Shown in pieces: positions 12,400 to 25,146 of a stretch of 64,000 nucleotides of DNA. Both the position numbers and the translations under genes were made by a program. The stretch comes from Chiua virens (lineage: Eukaryota; Basidiomycota; Agaricomycetes; Boletales; Boletaceae), in contig JAHNUO010000016.1 in assembly GCA_019787685.1 (NCBI GenBank), forward strand, positions 372,001 through 436,000. Reading direction: 5' to 3'. Every line of letters starts with the position of its first letter. Position 1 is the first letter of the stretch. The notes under the pieces are model-generated. The model did no database searches, was not told the DNA's origin, and saw only the letters and a program-made list of their open reading frames with translations.

Positions 12400-14593
12400 T
12401 AGTAAAACGCATCAAAGCGGCCCCTCTACGCTACCACAACGATAGCACACTATCCACGATGGAACCGAGAACCAAACTCTCTCCGCATAGCCGGCAGGAA
12501 GTTGCTGATTCTATTCCCGGTCCCACTAGTAAGTCTCTCGAAAAAAGCTCGAGAAGACTATCCTTACCGTCACGGGAATTCTTCTGCTCGCGGGTTGAGA
12601 CGTCCCATTTGCTGGCGGTGGCTAGCGGGCAACTGTTAGAACGTCATATAACCACCAATAAGAAAGGGACACACGGGAACTACTTGATTTCGACCTGTTG
12701 TACCTTGGGCCCTACTAATATAGGTGTCTTGCACTTCGGTCGGAGTGGTCGGAGGCTGTCGCTTTCTGGACCGCCTTCTAAAGAGATTCGTGATGAAGCT
12801 GACCCGCGGTTTTCTTGCCAAGGGTTTCACCCACGCTCGCTGCGGATATTGTAAGATATGACCATCTATCAGAAAGAGAAGGCTCACTCGTTTACGCTTC
12901 CCCGTAGGAATAGTGGAACCGTGGTGCTCGCGTGGTGGGCTAAGTCTAGACGGTGGTGGCGCACGCCTTCTATTAAGCAATGGGCAAGATGGAAAGGAAG
13001 GTCGACTGGCTGGACTCTTGATCCTCCTCGTAGTTGACCCGAACCATGTTTGGACCTTTGGAAACCACCTCTTTGATAGCCCGGTGGTAGCGGGATGTTG
13101 TTCTGGACATGGGTTGGGATGGGAAGGCGGCGGTATAGGAGGCGCAGGATGGGAAGCCTCGAGAAATTGTACCTCATCAACGTGAGGACGGTCGGGCAAT
13201 GCAGGGGACGGCGGCTGAGGAACTGTCAATACGAGCGCAGAAGAGAGCGATGCGACCACAAACTTCGTCATAGTCGAATGCGGAGGTGGGAGCGGGAGCG
13301 ATCATGGATATTTCAAGCTGTGGCGCCCTGAGTACTCGTCTAGAAACAGATGTAGATGAACTCGTACCTCGAGAAATCCAGGTCATTGTCTTTACTCTGG
13401 GACCCTTCTTCGTGCTTACTAGATGCCTGATGTAAAGGACGCAAATGAAGGTGTTAGAAGGATCTTTGTGAATGATGAACCCGTATATACCGGATGAGTA
13501 TCGCGAGCAGGATTCTCGCTGCTATCCGAGGTTCCACACTGTTTTTCCCCCGGAGTAGATGGTTGTAAATTGTGAGCTATCCGGCTTGCTGGTACGTACG
13601 CACAAACACTTACTTTGATAAACGAGCCCGGGAGGAAAGTGGTGAGCTCACGATTGGAAACTTTCCGTCACGTCGACCTGCTGCGAGGTAGGTATTGTAA
13701 GGAGACAGAGCAATCGAGCATATTTCTTCATCGTCTTAATGACGAGACCAATACGAGAGAGGGTGGATGCGTCCAAAAACGAGATGGAGTCACTTGTGCT
13801 GGCAGCTATAAATTTCCCATTGCCGGCTAGAAAAATAGACTCAAGACTAGAGCCATCGATCACCTGTGACTCGGCAAGTTGAGTTCCTGTCGACACATCG
13901 TACGACTTAACCTTCCTGTCTTCACAAGTGTGGAAAATTCGTTGTCCATCGCTAGTCCATGCAAGTCGGGTGGCACGATTGCCTGTCGCTGTCCTGGTGT
14001 CGATGGTGACCAGTTTGTCACCATTGTGACTGTCGAAGATACTGATTGGACCTTTCCATTCACAAGTGGCGAGTCGGTCCCCAGTTGGAGAGAACCGAAC
14101 GGTGGCGACGATGTGGTTGAGTTCCAGTGGACCTACAAGTCGCTTCCCCGTGGCAATGTGCCACACGCTTGCAGTGTCTTGAATGGTCCCTGTCGCAATC
14201 CGGCTTGCGTCGGGCGACACATCTACGGACATCACATCGTTTCCGCTCTCCACCTCGACGACTGTTTCCTGCGACTCCACATCCCATATGAACGCTCGAT
14301 GATCAAGTGTCACGTAAACGATCCATTTGCCGTCCTTTGATATTGAAATGATGCCCGTGTGCGCCGCGTTTGGTCCCATCTGCTTGGCCACTTCCCGACC
14401 GTCTGTTATGTCGAACTGGCGAACCCCTGTCCGACTGCCACAAAAGAGATGCTTGCCGTCCATGGAGAACGCCATTGTCACGTATCCTCCCCTATGACTG
14501 CCTGTGTCGAAAAGCATCATGTCACCTAACTAAATTGTTAAGGCGCTCCATCGCTCCCGTTAATTCCCACTCACCTGGCTTGGTCTGCGACAT
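12400..14593 (-). CDS. WD40-propeller protein, copy C
   Basis: The layout matches copy B. Exon 1 codes MSQTKP (ATG at 14,593) with a GTGAGT donor, and a TTAG acceptor leads into a frame open to 13,648. Blades are marked by FSMDGKHLFCG, ISKDGKWIVYV, VSPDASRIATG, FSPTGDRLATC, WTSDGQRIFHT and a SISFLDASTLSRIG strand, which stays in frame here, unlike in copy B. The last blade (expected LSPxxTYLAAG) lies in another frame from about 13,735, so the protein as read ends with a short unrelated tail. Downstream segments on the same strand (13.38-13.62 kb short exons, 12.64-13.27 kb Pro- and Arg-rich frame) match the tail region of copy B. It is probably a protein-binding propeller, with unknown partner and location. 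Confidence 0.7.
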
Positions 14594-14699
14594 CTCACAG
14601 GTTGTATGGCTTGAAATGTCAAGGAGAAAGGTGTATCGGTTCACGCCGGTATGTCAAGTCGCCTTATAAACACGTTTCCCTTTCAAGTTCTTTCTCTGC

Positions 14700-15450
14700 G
14701 AGTGCCTCGTGTCCTTTGTCGCTTATGCTTACTCGGCCCGGGTCCCCACTACAACATCATGCACCCATTTGACTAGCGTTCCCCGGAGGAAACACGAGCA
14801 TGAGAATTTGTAATTGAGTGGCCGTCGTCAAAACGCAAATTGGACGCGCCATACGGTACGCGTTCAGTGTGAACACGACGGCGGGGTGGATTGCCGATCC
14901 TCTGCTTGGACGGTCGGAGTTTTCAGTCTTTGACCCAGCGAGATCTCCCCGCATATTTCGCTCTCAAGAAGCGTCAAAGGAAGGCCCTTTTCAGAACTGC
15001 CTCGTGATGTATTATGTACATGGAATGAAATCCTGTCACTGGGCGAACTCACCAAGAATGCTTCAGATCCGAGATCTCGACTCGGAAAGGTGCGTACGAA
15101 CTCATGAACCCCTTGTTATGGATGCGCTTTTCGATCACCAGGACGGTCCCTTTCTGTATCATACTGGTGACTCCTCTTTTCGTCAATTGGATGTCGAGGG
15201 TGAGGATCCTAGTATCATCAACGGATCGGTTATCTCTCCGATTCCTTGATTGAGTGCAACTGACATCGAAAGCCCATCGATTCTAAACACGTCCACAACT
15301 GTCGCGATACATCGTCCGACTGTGTTCCCCAGGAGTCGAGTCTCCCTGCTTCCCGTCATCACCATTAGAGCCAAGGTCCCACCGAAATAGCGTTGAAGTC
15401 AACATCGAACTCTTGATGAGGGCCTTCCATACGATCGACTACAAAAAAAG
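14700..15450 (-). other. possible exons of an unassigned minus-strand gene
   Basis: Between 15,262 and 15,056 one minus frame is open without interruption (LTLDIQLTKRGVTSMIQ, then VLVIEKRIHNKGFM and FRVEISDLKHSW). It ends at a GTGAGT donor near 15,055, and an AG that could serve as acceptor follows. The composition looks coding. Flanking frames (15,183-15,374 and 15,380-15,430) may belong to the same gene, but frames shift between them. No family recognised. A plus-strand frame at 14,818-15,249 overlaps and looks less protein-like. Confidence 0.3.
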
Positions 15451-15951
15451 ATACGTCAACACGTATTTGGCGCAAAATTGGGCGATCATCGATCGTCGCC
15501 CAGCGCCCACGGTTTTGACCTAGGGGCACGAGAGACACGTACGTTCGTTATGAATCAGTTTCCTAACGTCTGTTGCAAAGTCTGAGCTTTCTCGGGAGGG
15601 CAAAACTTATCTGAAACGCATGAACAGACCTTGACACCATCTGGGGGAATGACATTACCGTACGTTTATGGTCATTTCTTTCAAAAGTTCAGTCCGTAGC
15701 GATGACCCGCACCCATCTGATAAAATTCCGGGATGCGTGCGCGGCGGGACTCCTAAGCAAGCCAATCATAAATCAGGTTGTGGAGGAAAAACGTGAAAGT
15801 CGCAAGGTAAGACAGTGAGGACCCGAGTAAGAATAAACGTCAGAGCCATGAGGCACTGAGAAAAACCAGATGATGAAGAGAAAAGTATAACAGCATAAAC
15901 CGACACACATTCACTTGGCTTGCAAATCTTCTGCTTTTACAACAGCAGAAG

Positions 15952-16270
15952 ATGTCGCAGACCAAGATGAGTGAGTAGCAAGGTAGAGGAGGGATTGGAC
16001 TGCGCCGACAAATTAGCAAAGACGACCAAATGCTCCTTGACACAGGCAAGTTAGAGGTGATATGGGCAGTCGCGTTCTCGTCCGAACCCGGCGGGGCACA
16101 CAAGATGGTACCAGTGTATGGGATATGGGACTGCAAAAAAAAAGTGTGCGATGTCGAGGATGGAAAGTCAGTGTGGGACGCATGAAAAGATGGCGGTTCG
16201 GCAACACGGTCCACGGCGTCTGATTTTCTCCAAATGGGGACCGAATTGCTATTTCTGCATCCGGTAGTCC
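15952..16270 (+). pseudogene. WD40-propeller gene, copy D, 5' half (interrupted by transposon)
   Basis: This copy lies on the plus strand, opposite to copies A-C. Exon 1 is again ATGTCGCAGACCAAG followed by a GTGAGT donor. After an AG near 16,016 come recognisable counterparts of the first blades: MLLDTG, AVAFSSEPGG, GIWDCKKKVCDVEDGKS and then, in another frame, DFLQMGT (equivalent to RFSPNGD). It is shortened relative to copies B and C and has frame changes, so it was probably already decayed. It stops at the left terminus of the Plavaka element, and its remainder is at 38,979. Confidence 0.8.
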
Positions 16271-16540
16271 TGTCGCAACTTTTTTTGGGCCATTATAATA
16301 CCGCCGGCTTACCATTCTGGGCCGACTCATGATAAGGGGGATAATAATGAGATTATAATGTCCTTCACACGCCTCCTTACATAATTACTATGGCAAATAG
16401 GCAATAACGATGCAAGTGTGGGCATTCTAACGCAATCGTCAGTATGCAGTTGCATTATAACGCGATTATCAGTCATTATCGTGTGAACGGATAATCAATG
16501 TCACATGATCCAGCTGGATAAACAGAGCTGCGCACATATC
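16271..16540 (+). repeat. left terminus and subterminal region of the Plavaka element
   Basis: The terminal 17 bases match the inverted right terminus with a one-base difference in the length of the T run. The subterminal sequence contains repeated CATTATAAT, ATTATAATG and GCATTATAACGCGATTATC units. These are candidates for transposase-binding sites. Confidence 0.7.
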
Positions 16541-16607
16541 TGATGATCGATATCTCCCCAAGTCTTCGTCGCGCCCGCCGTGTCTTCTCCATTGAACCAT
16601 CTGCACC

Positions 16608-19600
16608 ATGCCAGTACTACGGAAGACGCGGAAAAAATATAACTACTCTAATACAACGCTCACCACCAAAATTCCATGTCCAACGTGCGGGAAGTCATTC
16701 AAACAGCAAGGCTTCAAGAAGCATGAGGCAAGCTGCAAAGCTCAAGAAGACGACGAAAAACACCGCGATCGAGCAGGATGTTGTTATGAGAAAACACTAG
16801 GTGAGTATAATTAATACCACTCGGACGTATAACAGTTCCGAACTCTTAGATTTGTTCGTGTATTAATAAATTTGGAATGTAGAACGGCTGCTCGGGAATG
16901 TTAAAGGTAACAATATGAATTCTGCCGACCGGTCAAACGACGCAGAAGTTGGCCAGGCCTCGTCCACCACGGGACTCATTCCTGTCGACGCAACTGAGTT
17001 TCGGGCTTTCGAGGGTGACTCGGACGCAGGTAAGTGTCTGAACTATTACATCCTCTCATTGCGCTCTGGTACACTGATGTGGACAATCTTGTCGTGATGA
17101 CAGATGATCTTGCGGCCTCTACGCCTTATTCAGATTCTCAGAATCATGATTTCCCTCGCGGCTCAGGTTGGTATCAGTTTCATCCATAAAGTTTTGTTTC
17201 ACTTCCTACGTCTGATTCTGCTTGTGACCACAAGGCTCCGATCCAGCGATGTCGATCTCAAATTCTGTTGACAATCAGCAGAATCCAGCCGATATCACTG
17301 ATGAAAACTTTGCCGATTTCAAGACCGAGTACCATCCCCGCAGTACGAAGCGTTCGCCGGTCTTTCAAACATCCGACACATTCCGCACATCCAAAAATAC
17401 TCCCAAACATAAAGATTCCACCCCCTGGTGCCCTTTCCGATGCAAAGGCGATTTTGAGTTTGCAGAGATTGCAGCCGAAGCTTCGCTCAATAAAGAGCAG
17501 GTCGAGGCGCTCCTCAACCTCATATCTCGTGTGGCCAAAGGAGAGGATCAAGTCACTTTTCGAAGTGAGGCTGAGCTTCGCAAAACATGCGATTGGGCTG
17601 CCGAGGAGCTCACTCCTGTACGTGGATACTATGAAGTGTTTGATAAATCATGTTCAGTAGGGACGCCACAACTATTTACAGTTTGTTGAGCACACAATCT
17701 CCGTACCGTATAAGAAGGAAACGCTCTCCTACGTTGTCCACGTCAGATCCTTGTGGCAGTGGGGCCTTGATCTCCTGAACAATCCATATCTGGCGCCCCA
17801 CTTTGTTTGGGATGCAGAACGTTTGTACAAGCGGAACGGTGAACAATTCGAGCGATTCTATGACGAACCTTGGACGGCTGATCAATGGTGGGATGTTCAG
17901 GTGAGTTGTACACAATTGATACTATAATACTACTAACATTAATTGGCTTATCTCAGAATTGTAGTCTTCTTTACCACCCTCTGCCGAAAACGCAGCTCCA
18001 TTCGCATTCATTCTCTACGCTGACAAATCAAAATTGTCGTCATTTGGAACGGTCAAAGGGTACCCGATTATCGCACGCTGTGCCAATCTTCCCGTCGAGC
18101 TGCGGAATGGCAATGATATTGGGGGAGGTGCCGTTGTTGGATGGCTACCGATCGTAAGGCCCAGATTCAGCCAACATTAAGAGCTGGAATAATTTTATTA
18201 ATACTGACATCGATGTCGATGACATCGTTTGTCGACAGGTACCTGAGGATGCCAATGAAGAAGGAAAACTTGGATATACGACCCTCAAACGCGTGGTTTG
18301 GCATGAATCGTTTCTCAAGTTACTTGAGGAATTCATTGAGTTTTCAAAGTCGGGATATTTACATGTTTGCCATGACGGGATTGAACGGTGGTTATTCCCC
18401 ATCATTTTAATTCTTTCCGCTGACTACGAGGAACAGTAAGTCACTACTGACGATCTGGTGATCATGAGTGATCAACTATTTCAATTCACACAGGTGTATG
18501 ATGTCACTCATCCGTGGCCGCCTCGGTAAATGCCCGTGTCCTGTTTGCTTGGTGCCACTCGAGGATCTCCATGACCTTTCCAAGTCGTTTGCAGCCCGAT
18601 CACGAGAGCAAGCGGAAGCTGCGCTCGACGTTTGGATGGGAGACCGGCAAAGAGGAGAGGAGATGCTTAAAAAGCTTGGACTTCGTCCCATCTCGGTACG
18701 GATCAATAATATTACACTCAGTTTCTCGTGTCAAGCTGTTGATTCACATCTCATGCTGACACCGTGACTGAACTCCTGATCTTAGAATGTATTCTGGCTT
18801 ATTCGGTTCTCCTGCGACCCTTACCTGGCGATCAGCTTTGACATACTACATGCATTGCACTTAGGATTGTGGGGAAAGCATATTTTCCAAGAGATCAAGA
18901 AGATTCTAGAGTCTCAGGGTCGAGATGCTCAGGCTACAGTGGAGAAATAGTAAGTTCTGTCTTTACTAGTATGCATTTCAATTCCCTCAGATTATAATAA
19001 TAACTCTCGTCTGGCATGAAATCTAAAGTGTTGCCAATTTCCCCTCATGGCGGCAGCTCACCCACTTCAAGACCATTATTAACATTACTTTCAATGATGG
19101 CAACAAGATACATGATCTCGCAAAGGTATATACTTATGTAACTTTCGATACTGTCAGATGTGTCATGGTCATCATTGATACTGCCGTCGACGGCATTTGT
19201 AATAGCAAATATTTTATTCTCTACTGCATGTCTTCAAGAGGAACAAGGTTCCTGAAGGCTATGCTTTGCTGCGGATGCTCAAGAGTTATCTTGAGCTCGA
19301 TGGGCTGCTCAGCCTAGATGTCCACACAGAGCACACGCTCTCAATGATTGAGGACGAGCTCCTCAAATTCAACAGTGTTTTGGAGGTGAGTACCTAAGGC
19401 ACAACCAGGATTGTCTGATTGATATACAGATCTAATTTAAATATCTAGGAATACATCACATTGGCAGGAAGGTCGGAAATACAAGGTTTGAAGCAGGACT
19501 GGGACTTTCCCAAAGCCCACTTGTGGAAGCACGCAGTACGTGATATACAGCACAAAGGTGCTGCACGAAACTACAGTACATGTCCAAACGAAAGCATGCA

Positions 19601-20579
19601 TGGTGCATTGAGAGAGGCATATCACCGTCGTACTAATTACAGAGATGTTGCTAATCAGGTGTGTTTCAGTATTTCAACATCAATCACGACACTGTTCCAA
19701 TTTTCTGACTGACAACAGTTTAGATTCTTTGTGTTGATAACCACACACTTGCCCTCAAGCTCATCAGACAGTCTATTCAATCTCAAGATGCTGCTGATAC
19801 TGAAAGTTCAGAGGATCCAGAATCTGAATCTATCACAACCTCAGCTGTACATCATGCCAGCCAATCTAAGGAATCAGAATTGTCAAATGTCATTGACAAT
19901 GTTCCCGCCAGCAACTCGGACTCAGCCTACCAGCCATTTGTTCTCGGTTCGCTATGCCAGATAATACTCATGCAATCACTTGAGACAGATAACCCAAGGG
20001 AAGGTGCTTTCAGTGGGTACAAGGATGTCGGATACATAAAAATCCTGCCCACCTTCAAAGTGAGTCATAATTTGGCCTTTTTGAAGGAGAACAAATTAAT
20101 CTTGTGCTCTCGTTGACGATCTGGACAGATTACGAGATACAAATATCTGAAGATAAACTATGGATTGACTGTCAACTGGCGAGAGACAACTGACCACCTC
20201 CAATGCAACCCGTCTTTCTTTTCGAAACCTCGTTATGACTGTGCGCTTATCCAATTCACCGAAGATGAAGTTGCATTCGTTCGTCTCATCCTCGTCTTTA
20301 CTTGTCATGTCCCTGAGCTGAATGGAACATTCGAGTTTGCCCTTGTGCAGCCATTCACAAGAAGGACCTGGAGCTTCTTGCTGAATAGATTGTGATCTCA
20401 ACCTTATACGTGTCAAGGCCACTCCGAGCACCTCTTCCATTTTCATCCCTGTAGCCTCAATTGTTCGTGGCACTGTCCTGGCTCCAGACCCTGATAATGC
20501 AGAGGAATTTGTTGTGTGCACTTATCTTGACAATGACATATTCCTCTGCCTCAAAGATGCAAGAATTTCTGGCCCATGA
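16608..20579 (+). CDS. Plavaka-type transposase, multi-exon, with two apparent frame breaks near the 3' end
   Basis: The start at 16,608 yields an N-terminal zinc finger (CPTCGKSFKQQGFKKHEASC, C2HC-like). An acidic linker spread over three small exons follows, then the conserved transposase region. Signatures in order: WAAEELTP, FVEHTISVPYK, VRSLWQWGLDLL, WTADQWWD, FILYADKS, GTVKGYPI, GGGAVVGWLP, KRVVWHESF, CHDGIERWLFPIILI, SADYEEQ, CPCPVCL, FDILHALHLG, FPSWRQLTHF, VPEGYALLRMLKSYLELD and ARNYSTCPNESMHGALRE. The frame is kept across about 15 exons with consensus splice sites (for example introns 16,801-16,882 and 19,126-19,205). After ALVQPFT the frame must slip by one base near 20,360 and again near 20,386 to reach a further conserved-looking stretch that ends at TGA 20,577-20,579. 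Without slippage it stops at about 20,395. Probable role: DDE-type excision and insertion of the element. Confidence 0.85.
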
Positions 20580-20979
20580 CAACTTGATCATGATTAGATT
20601 GAACGTAAGTCATGCTGTGACTGCACTTGGCCCATTGTACTCTATATCTGAATCCTGCTCATGAATTTAGTCCCGCACTTGTACTCATAATATGCAGCCG
20701 TTGGCGAGGAATCATTTTGTGTGGACAATTCTTTCCTCACCCTGGGCCGGCATCTTTGTCCATTGATATTACTGTACAGTCTTAGAAGGCATTTATACTA
20801 CATAGTAATTGATTACCTGTGTGATGAAAACGTTCAACTTATCAATCAAGCCGATAATTTGCAAACAACATCAATCAGATTCAGACAAAGTTACAGTAAG
20901 CATGAGCGTACAAGAATACACACGAGTATGAAAGGTATAGTACAATAGAAGTTGAAAAGTGGGTTCATGCACACCATGG

Positions 20980-21455
20980 CTAGTAGATTGTCCACAGGCG
21001 CCGCGTCCGTGTCAATAGTTGAATTGCCAAGGTCGGTGTTGAGATTGATGCCGACCTCACCTTGAGATATCTGATCCCTGAGCGGAAGACGATAAGGAAG
21101 ATTGCTTTTCTTTCCGAATGAGATCTGGGATCATTGACCGGATGGCTTCCAGATCGCAAAACGCGGTTTGAAGAATGGTGCCTGAGGTCTGCGAGCGACG
21201 GAGAACCTCGTGGATGAAGCCTTTCATCAGCAGGGCGGCATTGGAGCGTTGGAATCGATGGTCTGTGACGAGTTGGCCGGAGCATACTACAATGGGGGAA
21301 ACGGGAGGAGTGGGGTGTGTGGTTGGAGAGATCAGTGAGAGTAGATACGTATTGCGGGCGATGACATGGATTGTTGTAGTTTAGTGGTGATCCGACGTGA
21401 CTGGTTGGGTGACCTGGATATCAGGAACACCATGGGAATGTCTTGCTGAAGCCAT
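20980..21455 (-). pseudogene. captured fragment of a PCL/Pho80-type cyclin gene
   Basis: On the minus strand, opposite to the transposase, a frame runs from TPPVSPIVVCSGQLVTD through RFQRSNAALLMKGFIHEV and LQTAFCDLEAIRSMIPDLI to a stop near 21,065. This resembles the start of the cyclin fold in agaricomycete Pcl5-like (PHO80-family) cyclins, from memory of the family. A possible upstream exon starts with ATG at 21,455 (MASARHSHGVPD). The C-terminal half of the cyclin box is absent, so it is a truncated copy, not a working cyclin. Its presence between transposase and partner gene suggests transduplication of host DNA by the transposon. The identification is by eye only. Confidence 0.55.
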
Positions 21456-21459
21456 ATGT

Positions 21460-23440
21460 CGAATAACTGATTCAGATTTTACGGCTCGGTCTGAATCTTG
21501 ATTAGAGGAAAGACCTAAATAGAGGAATATGGATGAGGTGGAGGTGGTTCACCGACAAGACTGAGGGCAAACTTGGATCTTTGTCCGTCGTGAAGCTTGG
21601 ACTCGCGGGATGGATAGTGTGCATACCATGGACGGTTGGGCTCAGAGATTCAGAAAGTAGGAGGAGATGGTCCAGGGGAGACGGAGGAAGTAGAGGAGAC
21701 CAGAGTCATTAGATAGGCAAATGGCGATGAAGTTCGAGGTGGAATGGACTGAAGCAAAGCGTAGTATTAGGGATATGGGTGGTTAGATGGGTTATCTAGA
21801 GTATAATGTTGGCAGCATTAATGTCGATGAATAAGGTAGAAACCTCAAGGGGTGAAGAAACGAGTTTGTCAGAGGTAGTTTTGCGGTTGGGGTTGGCGAA
21901 TCAGAGACGTGCATACCAGTATTACATTGTGGCAGGGTCCAGGGCCAGGCACCTGCAAGGAAGGATCGAGAGTCTACGAGACCCTAGAACCTTAGGTCAT
22001 ATAGTTGGAATCTAAGTGGCACTCTCCTATTGCAGGATAAGAAAGGGATTATCAGATTCAGAAAGGATTCAGATGAAACTGAAAACGGCTGGGCATCTTC
22101 TCAGAAGGGGAGGGGGAAGAGAAGTAATAACACTCTGTCCAGTTGACTCGGACGATTGATGGAGTCAGGGAAGAGGGGGGATACTCCGAATCTGGGCGTG
22201 CACACAGTGTAACGTACCACAATCATTGAATTGATTCAGAGCGTCGGCATCGACGTAACATGGGTTTCCTCATGTTCATGGAAGCGGTTGGCTTGTGGCA
22301 CTTGGGTGGGAAAGGCGGTGAGCATGTTCATATCAATGAGGACTTGGATCAAGTGATGATCGATGATCATTCACATCGACGACTGTCAAGCGACAAAGTA
22401 ACTCTTAATCTTATTACAGTAATAATGTTTTTCTAATATCATGACTGAACACATGCTCATCCAAGGCAATTCAGCCCAGACAGGTCCAGGATCCATCAGC
22501 CATTGTATTCCATTGTCAATGTCAATGATACTAGGCGAGTACCAGATCAGTGTGAACCTGACCGCTTACTCAGGACGAGAAATTTTCCATCAAAATTGAG
22601 CCTCAAGTACGTCTTAACACTTGCAAGAGCATCACAATCAAGCCCGAAAAATGGTGTGGCAACAAAAACATGAGGTTGACATCCCTCTCATTGGCTTAAT
22701 CAGTTCGCTTTCATCTGAATCCACTCCCCTGATTCTGAATCTTTTTTATCTCGTCATTACCTGGACTGCCAACCACAACTGTAACAGCGTTGTCGGTCAG
22801 TTTACATTTCCGAGTCAGATTCTGATTGAACTTAAAACATCCTGGACCATGGACAGACCCTGTCATTGCCACGACGGGAGATATATCAGACCTGTTCTGA
22901 GTTTTCGACCCTCCGTCAGTTTGTCTGGACCCACTCAGGCTGCTTTGGCTTCCGCCCCTGCCTAGATTCTATCATCGCAGACTTTCTTCAGTTTATCCCG
23001 TCGTTGTTACAATCACGTTTCACATTATTCTTTCACCTTCCTACTCAACGCTCTCATCCACTATACAAGATACACAATATCTATTACGGCATATATTGCC
23101 TCATGCCAAGGCTATACAAAGGATCATATCCTATTGGCCAATCCTTTATGACTCATTATGATTCATTATTAGACACGTGTTATCACACGATGTCATAACC
23201 CATGCACAACACACGTATATTCACACGTTATCTCTTATCTATGATTCCCTATGACTCATATCTATTATTAAAGCAGTGCTTATCTCATAACATGCTTATA
23301 CCGCATTGTTACAGCATTGTTTCCTCATGTCTTTATCTATGACTCACATACATGCATATACCTCATGTTATCTCACCTTATCTACCAATTAGGACACTCA
23401 TACTTATCTATGTATTCATACTCCGATTGTAGCTCCGATT
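21460..23440. other. interior of the Plavaka element without a recognised gene
   Basis: No frame with domain-like motifs. From 23,050 to 23,440 the sequence is AT-rich and repeats short words such as TATCTATGACTCA and CATACATGCATATAC, which may be subterminal- or promoter-type repeats. The stretch 21,460-22,200 has minus-strand composition compatible with more of the captured cyclin locus, but I cannot prove this. Confidence 0.4.
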
Positions 23441-23450
23441 GTACTTTTAG

Positions 23451-23458
23451 TATATAAA
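23451..23458 (+). promoter_or_regulatory. TATA box of the Plavaka partner gene
   Basis: TATATAAA lies about 210 bp upstream of the probable ATG at 23,669, after a long AT-rich leader, and is followed by a pyrimidine-rich stretch. The position fits a core promoter. Confidence 0.5.
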
Positions 23459-23668
23459 GACTTGAATGCAGCACCAGGGAACTCTAACAAAGTTCACCTC
23501 TGGTTTTCCTCCATTGTCTCTTATAGACGGATCTCCTCTGTAGTTCTCGCCTCACTCGTCAGACTCACTTGCATTTAACCTTACACTGACCACTACAACC
23601 ACTCGCAAGTAACTCATAGTCTACGTTTGTTCTAGGTTGTTACAGTCGTTCCCATCATTATAATTTCG

Positions 23669-25146
23669 ATGGCTTATCCCCCACAGGATTGAGACGAGGA
23701 TGTTGCCGATTCACTTGACTCTGATGAGGGCCCTGTTTTGGTGGCCGATTCAGAGGAGTCGGATGATGGAGGCAGTGATGCCGAGCAAATCATGAGTGCC
23801 CTGCACGTACCACCGCCCGATGCAACCATACCTGAGCTGCGTAAAGTGAGTCTATACGATTGCTGAGAATGGGACTTGATCACTGACGTATTATAACATC
23901 ATCTGGCTGACCTGGCAGACACTTGTGCCTGTGTCAGAAGTCTCTGACAGAAGCACGTGCTAAGCTGAAGCTGACCACGAAGGAGCTCCGGACCTTCCAC
24001 GCAGCCTTGCCTCCCAAGAAGCGCAGGGGCATCGTGAATAAGTCAGTTTCGCTTGACGAAGATATCGGGCGTGTAGCAAAGAAGTTTTCTATGCTGCACC
24101 TGCCTGTGGGTCATCGAGGGTCTGTTTCCAATCAAGAACAGTCTAAACCCTGATGCAGATCTCTTCGATAAGAAGCGCTGGGACTCAATTGATACAAAAC
24201 GCGACGCAGTCCTCACCGAACTCTTCAGGATCGCACCAGAGCATCTGTACAAGGAGATGGTCAAATATAAACCATTCGGTTCTGTGGTGCATTATCAAGG
24301 CCTCTTTACGCGATTTTCTCAGCACTTACCACAGAATATCAGTTCACCAGCGTTCTAAACCAAGAGAGATCTAATATACTCCAAGTTGTCAAGGAGGCTT
24401 CGACTCTTGTATTTGCTCCCCTGAAGATCCCAGATCCGACCATTTTTAGTTTGCCCGCCCGAAAGAAAGATGATCCAGAGATGATGCGATTATCAATGAA
24501 TCACGGTGTATATAGCAGTGCCACTCCCATCCTATATGAGGATCCCAATCAGACTGACAATGATGCTGGGTTTCTCAAGAACCCTGTCCTCATCAATGTA
24601 AGTGAATTTTGCTCTCTGAATGCACAGCTTTCAAACTGTGACATGTTTTTCAGGTTCTTCATTTACTTATCTTTGGGAAGAATGTGCTCATAAGGAGAAG
24701 GCTTGTGGAGGCCCCAAGGCAAGGGGCAAAATTCATGGTATTCAGAGTGTGACGGAAGGACTCGTAGCGTTGGCCGCAATATTTGTAAGGATTCTAATAC
24801 ATGTGATGGAACAATTCTAATTGCTCCCTTTCCAGGTTTGTTTTATGCTCTTGCCAGATCCCGAACTTCAATCCATGGGTAGCATATCGAAGATCCCGTA
24901 TGAAGTTGATTACGACTTCTATCTGCGATGTCTGTGCAAGCGCTCTAGATGGTCCATTGACACTATCGACTTCTTCAATACAGAGGTTTTTGGTAACAAA
25001 CAAGGACAGAACCCTGCAGGGCAGATGGCACCCTCTGCTCCTGCTCGTAGCTGGGAAGATGACTTCCTCGACAAACTGGACAAATCCGGGCTGGATGAAC
25101 CTATGTCAACTGGCGGCGTTGGCAACTCAGCTTTTGGACAACCCGG
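23669..25146 (+). pseudogene. second gene of the Plavaka element, 5' part (function unknown, decayed)
   Basis: An acidic N-terminus (ADSLDSDEGPVLVADSEESD) leads through a GTGAGT intron into a Lys/Arg-rich helical stretch (EARAKLKLTTKELRTF, PPKKRRGIV) and the motif DEDIGRVAKKFSML. After that come further exons: NPDADLFDKKRWDS, LNQERSNILQVVKEAS, GPKARGKIHGIQSVTEGLVA and YEVDYDFYLRCLCKRSRW. I know this type of protein as a frequent companion of basidiomycete transposons, but no function is established. It is broken by an in-frame TGA at codon 8 (23,690-23,692; a CGA to TGA change is plausible), and by one-base frame shifts near 24,100 and 24,690. It is cut at 25,146 by the gag-only LTR element. 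The reading frame resumes at 36,137. Confidence 0.75.
25143..25146. repeat. target-site duplication CCGG of the gag-only LTR element (left copy)
   Basis: CCGG precedes the left LTR and is repeated right after the right LTR at 36,133-36,136. Removing the element plus one copy restores the partner gene's reading frame across the junction (GQPG followed by SGPF), which supports these borders. Confidence 0.8.

Noticed and set aside
16140..16330. Minus-strand frames over the WD40 copy D region read as a separate gene
   Set aside because: The similarity to the other WD40 copies is on the plus strand. The minus frames are antisense.
19126..19260. Apparent frameshift in the transposase between DGNKIHDLAK and VPEGYALLRML
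   Set aside because: An intron 19,126-19,205 ending in TAATAG restores the frame (exon begins QIFYSLLHVFKRNK), so no lesion is needed here.
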